Shown here: positions 57,776 to 64,000 of the stretch, in pieces
Layout: each line of letters opens with the position of its first letter
How positions within the stretch are numbered: position 1 is the stretch's first letter
DNA from: Bacillus taeanensis
Lineage (GTDB): Bacteria > Bacillota > Bacilli > Bacillales > UBA6769
Length of the DNA: 64,000 nt
Direction of reading: 5' to 3'
Assembly (NCBI RefSeq): GCF_003318295.1
Contig: NZ_QOCW01000017.1
Coordinates: 1-64,000, forward strand
Translations under genes and position numbers: made by a program
The notes under the pieces: model-generated
What the model was told of the DNA's origin: nothing
Database searches by the model: none
The model's input: the letters and a program-made list of their open reading frames with translations, nothing else

Positions 57776-58641
57776 TGGAAAAGAAATGGCGCATCATTGA
57801 AGCCCTGAATTGGGCTTCTTCTTTTTTGAAGGAACATAATCGTGAAGAATACGGCGCAGAAATTCTGCTTCGGCATTATCTTAATGTGGACCGAACAGGC
57901 TTGTTAATGAGGCTGCAGGAAGATCTTCCTGTGGATAAAGGGCATGCTTTTTTTGCGGCTGTCCACAAGCACAGCGAAGGAATTCCGATTCAGCATATTA
58001 CCGGTATTGAAAGGTTTTATGGACGTACTTTTGCGGTTAGCCCGGATGTATTAATTCCAAGACCGGAAACCGAAGAGCTTGTGCACGGTTTACTCGAGCG
58101 CATGGAAGCAGTTTTTCCTGGTAAAGCGTCTATTAAAGTTGTCGATATCGGAACAGGAAGCGGCGCAATTTCAGTTACATTAGCGCTTGAAAATAAAAAG
58201 CTTGATGTAACGGCTGTGGATATTTCTGAAGCGGCACTTAAAATGGCGAAGCAAAATGCCGAGGAGTTGGGGGCATCTGTCCGCTTTTTACAAGGAGACT
58301 TATTCGCGCCTCTTATTGAACGCGGTGAAAAAGTTGATGTTGTCGTCTCTAATCCTCCATATATTCCGAAACAAGAAATTGAAACACTTGATGAAATTGT
58401 CCGCGCCCATGAACCGATTTTAGCGCTTGATGGCGGATTAGACGGCTATGATTTGTATCGAAAGCTTGTTTCTAGTTTGCCGAACGTACTGAATCAAACA
58501 GGAATTGTCGCCTTTGAAGTCGGAGCTGGGCAGGGAAGTGCGGTTGCTGAAATGATTGAAGCCGTTTATCCACAAGCTGATGTGAAAGTAGAATATGATA
58601 TTAACGGCAAAGATCGCATGGTGTTCGCGGTGATTCGCTAA
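57775..58641 (+). CDS. prmC: Release factor glutamine methyltransferase PrmC
   Basis: A 288-residue methyltransferase that modifies the GGQ glutamine of release factors. The AdoMet site is VVDIGTGSGAISVTLA and the catalytic motif is VVSNPPYIP. Its ATG overlaps the prfA stop (TAATG), so the enzyme is translated with its substrate. Confidence 0.95.
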   Translation: MEKKWRIIEALNWASSFLKEHNREEYGAEILLRHYLNVDRTGLLMRLQEDLPVDKGHAFFAAVHKHSEGIPIQHITGIERFYGRTFAVSPDVLIPRPETEELVHGLLERMEAVFPGKASIKVVDIGTGSGAISVTLALENKKLDVTAVDISEAALKMAKQNAEELGASVRFLQGDLFAPLIERGEKVDVVVSNPPYIPKQEIETLDEIVRAHEPILALDGGLDGYDLYRKLVSSLPNVLNQTGIVAFEVGAGQGSAVAEMIEAVYPQADVKVEYDINGKDRMVFAVIR

Positions 58642-58673
58642 TCTATATTATATTTAAAATTGAAATATAGATA

Positions 58674-58753
58674 TGTTAATTTTGACTCATTCGTGCAAAG
58701 AAACTGTTTCGCACGCTTTCAACGAATGTTGAAAGCATGAGTCAAAATTAACA
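58674..58753. repeat. Perfect three-way-junction inverted repeat
   Basis: Outer arms TGTTAATTTTGACTCAT (58674-58690) and ATGAGTCAAAATTAACA (58737-58753) match over 17 bp. Inside are two further stems: CGTGC/GCACG (58692-58715, with GAAA/TTTC within) and CTTTCAAC/GTTGAAAG (58716-58735, loop GAAT). Together they use nearly every base. It lies between prmC and spoIIR, on both strands alike. No T-run follows, so it is not a normal terminator. Confidence 0.85.
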
Positions 58754-58876
58754 CGATATCCACAAATGTAGATTAAGTTAAGGCTGTCGAATTACTGAAC
58801 GTTTTGACGGACGAATCTTTGTTTAATAAATAATGCCGCTGTCCACACTGATTAGTGAAGGGACGGTGGCAGAAAA

Positions 58877-59599
58877 ATGAAACAAAACGCACTTATTCAT
58901 AAACTTCCATCTTATAAAGTGGTCAATAATATGAAAAGAAAAATAAATGCTTTTTCGTTTAAGGAAAACAAGAAGGTGATTTTTTCTAATCTATTATTAA
59001 TGATGTGTGTAATTGTTCTTTCATTTAATATGCATAAGCCGTATGATGCATTAGAATCAACTGTTATCCCAGATGAGGCGATTCGCCTTCGTATTCTAGC
59101 AAACTCAAATTCTGAAAAAGATCAAGAAGTGAAACGACAAATCCGTGATCTTGTGAACGTTGAGATTGCAGGATGGGTTGAAAACTATAAATCAATTGAA
59201 CTTGCTCGTGCAGAAATTGCTCGTCATTTACCGGAAATTAAAGAAATTGTTGCACATGAACTAAAAGCGCGCGGTATTCAGCAAAGCTTTTCAGTAAAGC
59301 TTGGCAAAGTGGCGTTTCCGACAAAAATGTATGGTGATTATATTTATCCTGCTGGAAATTATGAAGCCGTACTGATTACGCTTGGAGAAGGGCTAGGGGC
59401 AAACTGGTGGTGTGTACTGTTTCCTCCGCTGTGCTTTTTAGATATAGACAGCGGTCAAGCGGTCAAAGAAGAGAATGGGAGTGAAGCGGTTGGAAGTGAT
59501 GCTGAACTTGAAGCAGAAAAAGCCGCTTCTTCAGAAGACGATGGCAAAGTGGAAGTAAAGTTCTTTCTTGTTGAATGGTTTTCGAAGCTTTTTGGCTAA
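58877..59599 (+). CDS. spoIIR: Stage II sporulation protein R
   Basis: A 240-residue secreted signal protein made in the forespore under sigma-F; it triggers SpoIIGA to process pro-sigma-E in the mother cell. One N-terminal hydrophobic helix (about 35-52) is followed by the core AIRLRILANSNSEKDQEVKRQIRD and YPAGNYEAVLITLGEGLGANWWC (in parts). A Ser/Glu/Ala-rich stretch near residues 205-222 precedes FFLVEWFSKLFG. The ATG at 58877 has GGACGGTGG upstream; an in-frame ATG at 58931 could be the real start. Confidence 0.9.
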   Translation: MKQNALIHKLPSYKVVNNMKRKINAFSFKENKKVIFSNLLLMMCVIVLSFNMHKPYDALESTVIPDEAIRLRILANSNSEKDQEVKRQIRDLVNVEIAGWVENYKSIELARAEIARHLPEIKEIVAHELKARGIQQSFSVKLGKVAFPTKMYGDYIYPAGNYEAVLITLGEGLGANWWCVLFPPLCFLDIDSGQAVKEENGSEAVGSDAELEAEKAASSEDDGKVEVKFFLVEWFSKLFG

Positions 59600-59632
59600 C
59601 CTATACAGGTATTGTCTTGATTGTGCGGCCGG

Positions 59633-59702
59633 TTCCTTCTAGGAGTGAAACAGGCCGCTTCCGTTTTTCTATCCAGCTGCAGGCGCCTTCCGCTTTTCTT
59701 TC
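59633..59702. repeat. Intergenic repeat fragments
   Basis: CCGCTTCCGTTTTTCT and CCAGCTGCAGGCGCCTTCC, CGCTTTTCT match the ends of the type A repeat without its middle, probably an internal deletion. Confidence 0.6.
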
Positions 59703-59764
59703 TGTCATAGTCTTGTCCTATTTTCATAAACTAGTTTCAAAGAATGAAAATAGGAGGAATGAAG

Positions 59765-60193
59765 ATGTTGGTGATGCGTCAAGCGGAACAAGGAGATGAA
59801 AAGCGAATCCATGCTTTTGCGGAAAAAGCAAAGGTGAAAAAGCTACCTGAAAATATGTCTAATACGATTATTGTTGAAAATGAGCAGCAGGAAATTATCG
59901 CAATGATTGCAATTGAAGCCTATGAAACAGTTGGTCTTTTGCGTTCATTTGTTGTGATGGCAAAAGATTGGGATGCTGAAAAAACAGTGCGCTTTTTTAA
60001 AACCGTCTTTGCTGCGGCAAAACAAAAACAGCTTCACAGTTTATATTTATTTACAGCAGGACATGCGGAGTTTCTTTCGGTATTAGGTTTTAAAGAAATA
60101 GATCAAGAACAGCTTCCAGAAAGTATTAAATATGCAGTGCGTGGGCAGGATACCGCTCAAGCAGCAGCGATGTACTGTTCATTAGAAACTTAA
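59765..60193 (+). CDS. ywlB: GNAT-like protein YwlB
   Basis: A 142-residue protein with a GNAT-type fold (RQAEQGDEKRIHAFAEKAKV, TVGLLRSFVVMAKDWDAEKT, FLSVLGFKEI). The position between spoIIR and ywlC matches ywlB of B. subtilis. Starts ATGTTG with TAGGAGGA 7 bases upstream. Related proteins include N-acetylglutamate synthase-like enzymes; the substrate is unknown. Confidence 0.75.
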   Translation: MLVMRQAEQGDEKRIHAFAEKAKVKKLPENMSNTIIVENEQQEIIAMIAIEAYETVGLLRSFVVMAKDWDAEKTVRFFKTVFAAAKQKQLHSLYLFTAGHAEFLSVLGFKEIDQEQLPESIKYAVRGQDTAQAAAMYCSLET

Positions 60194-60208
60194 AAAAACC
60201 AACAAAAG

Positions 60209-60424
60209 TTATCCACAAGTTTATCTGTGAAAAAATTCAAAAAATATCCACAGTGGATAACTGAAAATCTTTTTTTGTGAAGTGTTGAAAAAAGTCAGAA
60301 AACACTTGACATATAAGAAAAAAGGTGGCGTTTAAAATGACTGGAATAAAAACATATTATTGGACAGTGGACGAGGACTCGCCGGAAAGTTATCCACAGG
60401 TTGAAGAGGCTTCTTTGTGGATAA
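60209..60424. promoter_or_regulatory. DnaA-box cluster at ywlC
   Basis: Perfect boxes TTATCCACA at 60209-60217 and 60390-60398 and, reversed, at 60416-60424; one-mismatch boxes at 60244-60252 and 60252-60260. Two more perfect boxes lie inside the gene at 61222-61230 and, reversed, 61278-61286. B. subtilis has a known DnaA-box cluster at ywlC, so this appears conserved. It would bind DnaA away from the origin, affecting ywlC or titrating DnaA. Confidence 0.88.
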
Positions 60425-61380
60425 AGAAAAATGAAGTGATTGCTTTTCCGACAGAAACGGTTTATGGACTTGGCGGCAATGCTTTATCTGATGAAGCGAT
60501 CGAAAAAATTTTTAAAGCAAAAGGAAGACCGAGTGATAATCCGCTGATTGTTCATATTGCAAAACGTGAGCAGCTTCAAGGCGTTGTAAGCGAAATCCCT
60601 GAAAATGCCGAAAAATTAATGGCCCATTTTTGGCCTGGCCCATTAACACTTGTGATGCCAAAAGGCGATGTTGTTTCAGAAAAAGTAACGGCAGGTCTTC
60701 AGACTGTTGCGGTAAGAATGCCGGATCATCCGGTTGCCTTAGCGTTGCTTCGTTATGCCGATCTTCCTGTGGCAGCACCGAGTGCAAATTTATCGGGAAA
60801 ACCAAGCCCAACAGCAGCAAAACATGTCTATGAGGATCTTGACGGCCGTATTGCCGGTATTGTTGATGGCGGTCCGACAGGTGTTGGCGTGGAATCCACT
60901 GTTGTAGACTGCACAACAGATATCGTAACGATTTTACGACCAGGCGGTGTAACAAAAGAAGAACTTGAAGCAGTTGTTGGCGACGTTGCGATTGACCCAG
61001 CTCTTCTTTCAAGTGGACAAGCCCCAAAATCACCGGGCATGAAATATACGCATTATGCGCCAAAAGCCCCACTTACGCTCGTTTCAGGTTCACAAGAAAT
61101 GCTTCAAAAACTTGTGAATGATGATCGGAAGCTCGGGAAAAAAGTCGGTGTTTTAACAACAGAAGAAAACAAACATGCTTATGATGCAGACATTGTTATT
61201 GCCTGTGGAACACGTTCTGATTTATCCACAGTTGCCAATCGTCTTTACGATGTACTAAGAGCGTTTGATTATTCACATGTGGATAATATTTATAGTGAAG
61301 TGTTTCCACAAGAAGGTGTTGGAGCTGCTGTGATGAATCGTTTAGAAAAAGCAGCAGGCGGCCGCACTGCGTCAGAGTAA
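60337..61380 (+). CDS. ywlC: L-threonylcarbamoyladenylate synthase (Sua5 type)
   Basis: A 347-residue two-domain enzyme. The YrdC domain (EVIAFPTETVYGLGGNA, KGRPSDNPLIVHI, PVAAPSANLSGKPSPT) makes threonylcarbamoyl-AMP from threonine, bicarbonate and ATP for the t6A modification of tRNA. The Sua5 domain follows (SPGMKYTHYAPKAPL, then a Rossmann-like half). The ATG at 60337 has AAAGGTGG upstream. DnaA boxes lie in its promoter and reading frame. Confidence 0.95.
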   Translation: MTGIKTYYWTVDEDSPESYPQVEEASLWIKKNEVIAFPTETVYGLGGNALSDEAIEKIFKAKGRPSDNPLIVHIAKREQLQGVVSEIPENAEKLMAHFWPGPLTLVMPKGDVVSEKVTAGLQTVAVRMPDHPVALALLRYADLPVAAPSANLSGKPSPTAAKHVYEDLDGRIAGIVDGGPTGVGVESTVVDCTTDIVTILRPGGVTKEELEAVVGDVAIDPALLSSGQAPKSPGMKYTHYAPKAPLTLVSGSQEMLQKLVNDDRKLGKKVGVLTTEENKHAYDADIVIACGTRSDLSTVANRLYDVLRAFDYSHVDNIYSEVFPQEGVGAAVMNRLEKAAGGRTASE

Positions 61381-61517
61381 GCTGTACAAGTTTTGTATAA
61401 GGGATATTGCGATCGAAAAAAGTATGTATAGATGATGTGAGGAAAGCTGTTTTTGTAGAAAATAGGGAATGGTTTGTTTAGGAAAAGTAATGATATCATA
61501 GTGTTTAATAAATTAAG

Positions 61518-61556
61518 ATACCCGTTTGCATTCTCTTGCAAACGGGTATTTTTTGT
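61518..61556. terminator. Terminator between ywlC and the DUF2533 gene
   Basis: ATACCCGTTTGCA and TGCAAACGGGTAT, 6-base loop, T-run. Confidence 0.92.
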
Positions 61557-61614
61557 TTTTTAAATTAAGAAAATATCAATTTTTGAATGTTTAGCTTAAG
61601 CTGTTTGTGCTGTT

Positions 61615-61869
61615 TTATAGTTTTTCAACATACTGCTGGATCATGTCTTTTGTAACAAGCTTGCGTGTCGGGACAATCCCTTGATTTGCAAGTTCATTAA
61701 TTTCTGCTGTTACCGCGTTAATTGCCTCGATAGAAAACTCTTCGCCGTTTTGGCATTTTCTTACCGCATCTTCAATCGCAAGCTCGCGCTGTGCATCTAA
61801 TGACCGGAATAGTGAAATCCGTTTATGTTGTGATTCGGAATGTTTTGAAATTGAGCGATGTACTTCCAT
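61615..61869 (-). CDS. DUF2533 family protein (YpbS-like)
   Basis: An 84-residue helical protein (VHRSISKHSESQHKRISLF, LDAQRELAIEDAV, VTAEINELANQGIVPTRKLV) of the DUF2533 family. The ATG at 61869 has GGAGGA 7 bases upstream. Function unknown. It is divergent from mntP. Confidence 0.75.
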   Translation of the reverse strand: MEVHRSISKHSESQHKRISLFRSLDAQRELAIEDAVRKCQNGEEFSIEAINAVTAEINELANQGIVPTRKLVTKDMIQQYVEKL

Positions 61870-62029
61870 TTTAAATCCTCCAGTTCTTTTCATATGAAGC
61901 TCGAGTTCTTAAGTTTGTAAGAACATGGGCTTTTCGTCAATTATAGCACGATTTATCGAAATGGAATAATCGTCTATTTTTCCTTGGACGTGCATATGGT
62001 GAATTAGCGGGTTTTAAGGGGAGATGACA

Positions 62030-62590
62030 ATGACAGCTTCAGCAATGCTTGGGGAACTGTTAACGCTCAGCATGATGGCGGTAGCGCTTGGCATGGATGC
62101 TTTTTCAATTGGGCTTGGCATGGGAATGATTTCACTTCGTTCAAAGCAAATTTTTATAATTGGACTAACAATCGGAATCTTTCACGTATTTATGCCGCTT
62201 TTCGGAATGTTAATTGGAAAAGTGCTATCCTCGCACTTTGGAGAAATTGCCACACTTGTTGGCGGGGCACTTCTGCTGCTATTAGGCGGGCAGATGATTC
62301 GATCGTCTTTTCAAGAAGATGACAAGCCGTTTGTGATGCCGGTTGGTTTTGGTCTTATTTTATTTTCATTAAGTGTAAGTCTTGACAGCTTTTCGGTTGG
62401 GCTTAGTCTTGGCATTGTCGGGGCGCGCGTTTTTTTGACGATCGCGTTATTTGGACTAGCAAGCACTGGGTTAACATGGCTCGGTTTGCTGCTCGGCCAA
62501 AAGGTGCAGAAGTGGTTTGGTACATACAGTGAAGCGATCGGCGGCTGTGTTCTGCTTGCGTTTGGTATTAAGTTATTGTTTCCGCTTTAA
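62030..62590 (+). CDS. mntP: Manganese efflux protein MntP
   Basis: A 186-residue membrane protein with six helices. Two mirrored motifs, [15 protein letters not shown] and [15 protein letters not shown], carry the conserved Asp residues of the MntP family. It exports manganese; position matches ywlD. The ATG at 62030 has AAGGGGAG 6 bases upstream; ATG 62024 is too close. No Mn riboswitch was seen before it. Confidence 0.88.
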   Translation: MTASAMLGELLTLSMMAVALGMDAFSIGLGMGMISLRSKQIFIIGLTIGIFHVFMPLFGMLIGKVLSSHFGEIATLVGGALLLLLGGQMIRSSFQEDDKPFVMPVGFGLILFSLSVSLDSFSVGLSLGIVGARVFLTIALFGLASTGLTWLGLLLGQKVQKWFGTYSEAIGGCVLLAFGIKLLFPL

Positions 62591-62980
62591 AAGCTTAATT
62601 TCTGCTGTATTTATTTGGTTATTTTTTACAAATAAGAAAACTATTAGATATCGGAAATAACTTTATAAAAAAGCATTTACATTTTTATGAAGATCATTTT
62701 TATTATAAGTCAGGAACACTAATTTTATAGTTGAATAGTTTAGTGGGAAATAAGCCTCATTGTTATTTTTTAAATAAGTATGTTCATTCATATCTATCAG
62801 TAAGCGAGCAGTCAATTAATGTCTGCTCGTTTTCTTTTTTTAATAAAGGGAATATTTTCGTAGCAGCAGGAGTTTTTAAAGAAAGAAAAGAAGTTCTAAA
62901 CGGCTTGAAACAATAAATGCATCATGATGATTTAAATTTACTTCAAAATATAGAATAATAAGAGGTAAGAGGTGATCCTA
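62591..62980 (+). other. Space with a terminator and a possible gene remnant
   Basis: CGAGCAG (62805-62811) and CTGCTCG (62823-62829) with a T-run form a good terminator. Behind it a short frame ending at 62916 (GNIFVAAGVFKERKEVLNGLKQ) looks protein-like but has no start or ribosome binding site, so it may be a gene remnant. Confidence 0.5.
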
Positions 62981-63592
62981 TTGAAGAAGATACTATTTGT
63001 TTGTACAGGAAATACATGCCGAAGTCCGATGGCGGAGGCGCTGCTGCGGCATAAAGAAAAAGATCTTGAAGTAAAATCAGCGGGTGTTTTTGCTTCAAAC
63101 GGTACGAAAGAAAGTCCGCAAGTGACAATGGTATTATCCGAAAAAAATATTCCTGTTTCGCACCGCTCCCAGCAGCTGACAACAGAGCTTGTGAAATGGG
63201 CAGATGTTATTTTAACGATGACGGAAAACCACAAACGCTATGTGCATCAGCAGTTTCCGGAAAGCGTTGAAAAAGTATACACCTTAAAAGAGTTTGTTTT
63301 AGAAGATAAGGCGGTAAAGGATACTATAGATAAACTGCAGGAGCTGTCTGCAGAGCTTGAAACAAAACAGGCGTTGTTTATCGGTGAACAGCAAAATAAT
63401 GAGGGCGAACCAAATAAAGTATTAATTAAAGAAATTCAACGTTTGCGTGAGCGGGTGTTAAAGCTTGAGCGGGATATTCCTTCTAATGATATTATCGATC
63501 CATTCGGCGGTCCTGTTGATATTTATCGAGAAACACTGAAGGAGCTTGATGAATTAATTGAAGCGCTCAGACAAAAAATAAAAGATGAATAA
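62981..63592 (+). CDS. ywlE: Protein-arginine phosphatase YwlE with an insertion
   Basis: A 203-residue low-molecular-weight phosphatase starting at TTG, AGAGGTG 6 bases upstream. The phosphate loop is VCTGNTCRS with C8 and R14; Thr12 in this loop is the residue that selects phosphoarginine. The general acid Asp is in DPFGG (D173). It reverses McsB arginine phosphorylation, which marks proteins for ClpCP. B. subtilis YwlE has 150 residues; here about 60 extra, mostly charged and coiled-coil-like (residues 106-168), lie between TLKEFV and DPFGG, directly before the acid loop. Confidence 0.88.
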   Translation: MKKILFVCTGNTCRSPMAEALLRHKEKDLEVKSAGVFASNGTKESPQVTMVLSEKNIPVSHRSQQLTTELVKWADVILTMTENHKRYVHQQFPESVEKVYTLKEFVLEDKAVKDTIDKLQELSAELETKQALFIGEQQNNEGEPNKVLIKEIQRLRERVLKLERDIPSNDIIDPFGGPVDIYRETLKELDELIEALRQKIKDE

Positions 63593-63638
63593 AGGGCGTT
63601 ATTCCTAAGTGAATTCGCTGGTAGAGTCGAGAAATCAA

Positions 63639-63667
63639 TTGACAACAGCGAGAAACGACACTACTAT
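63639..63667 (+). promoter_or_regulatory. Candidate promoter of rpiB
   Basis: TTGACA, 17 bases, TACTAT. A TATAAT at 63705-63710 without a good -35 is an alternative. Confidence 0.55.
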
Positions 63668-63738
63668 TTGAAGCAAGTGTAAGCGTTCTTTAACAGGCTG
63701 CTGCATTATAATACGATAATTTTTGGGAGGGGAAAGTT

Positions 63739-64000
63739 GTGAAAGTAGCAATTGGTTCTGATCATGCGGGAGTAAATTTAAAAGAAGAAATTAAAAGTTT
63801 AATGGAGGAAACCGGTGTCGAGTATGAAGACCTTGGCTGCAATTGTGATACATCTGTTGACTATTCCGATTATGCAATTCCAGTAGCGGAAAAAGTAGCC
63901 AACGGTGAAGCAGATCGCGGTATTGTCATTTGCGGGACAGGAATTGGTGTTTCAATTAGCGCAAACAAAGTAAAAGGCATTCGCTGTGCCCTTGTTCATG
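63739..64000 (+). CDS. rpiB: Ribose-5-phosphate isomerase B, partial
   Basis: The first 87 residues of RpiB/YwlF, cut by the window end. Starts at GTG with GGGAGGGG upstream. KVAIGSDHAGVNLKEEI and the active-site Cys region GIVICGTGIGVSISANK are clear. It interconverts ribose- and ribulose-5-phosphate. Confidence 0.93.
   Translation, partial: MKVAIGSDHAGVNLKEEIKSLMEETGVEYEDLGCNCDTSVDYSDYAIPVAEKVANGEADRGIVICGTGIGVSISANKVKGIRCALVH

Noticed and set aside
60512..61072. 186-codon minus-strand frame inside ywlC
   Set aside because: Shadow of the clear Sua5-type gene; rich in Leu, His and Gln as expected from antisense reading.
62731..62916. 61-codon gene before ywlE
   Set aside because: A terminator lies inside it and there is no ribosome binding site; only its end looks protein-like, so it is noted as a possible remnant.

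Overview
The window is a chromosome segment from a spore-forming member of the Bacillaceae. Spore genes (spo0F, spoIIR, a GerAB-type permease, a multi-PAS kinase), GGAGG-type ribosome binding sites, frequent GTG/TTG starts and sigma-A promoters all fit. The order ywiB-argS, uvsE-clsB-fadF-acdA, rpoE-pyrG-ywjG-spo0F-fba-tal-murA, rho-rpmE-tdk and prfA-prmC-spoIIR-ywlB-ywlC-mntP-ywlE-rpiB follows the Bacillus subtilis ywi-to-ywl region. It is not B. subtilis itself: glpX is absent between murA and rho, an icmF/beta-oxidation operon is present, and a block lies inside the tdk neighbourhood. I cannot name the genus with confidence.

Bases 1-6600 form an anaerobic nitrate cluster: a ywiC-like gene, a hemerythrin-like gene, a small Cys-rich gene, two NarK-type transporters and a hemY-like gene. 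Four promoters carry Fnr boxes (TGTGA-N6-TCACA) about 30 bases before the start of the -10 element. A possible IS200/IS605-type relic with a strongly structured right end precedes the cluster. Bases 6600-15050 hold pbpG, speE-speB, chrA, an acetyltransferase, ywiB and argS. Bases 15050-20600 hold an 80-bp tandem repeat, a lone GerAB-like permease, yocH with a WalR site, a XapX gene of 58 residues, uvsE and clsB. Bases 20850-31650 read as a fatty-acid degradation unit: a FadR operator, fadF, thiolase, 3-hydroxyacyl-CoA dehydrogenase, two acyl-CoA dehydrogenases, the TetR regulator FadR and fused isobutyryl-CoA mutase IcmF. Bases 31880-42150 are conserved housekeeping genes, with a CTP-sensing pyrG leader.

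The stretch 42150-50000 looks inserted. It holds an HPr-like protein without the phosphorylatable histidine, a LacI regulator, a three-gene TRAP transporter and a cytoplasmic GH31 glycosidase. It is flanked by two copies, about 90 percent identical, of the 3' end and terminator of tdk. Operator, promoter and a catabolite-repression-like site are arranged compactly before the TRAP genes. The simplest reading is a horizontally acquired operon for uptake and cleavage of an anionic alpha-glycoside; the substrate is unknown.

Bases 50240-64000 return to the conserved backbone: a YhcN/YlaJ lipoprotein, a KinE-like kinase, CoA-disulfide reductase, two decayed membrane-protein genes, prfA-prmC, a perfect three-way-junction inverted repeat, spoIIR, ywlB, ywlC with a DnaA-box cluster, a DUF2533 gene, mntP, a ywlE with a long insertion, and the start of rpiB. 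Palindromic intergenic repeats of two related types are scattered through the window. No rRNA, tRNA, CRISPR or prophage genes were seen.
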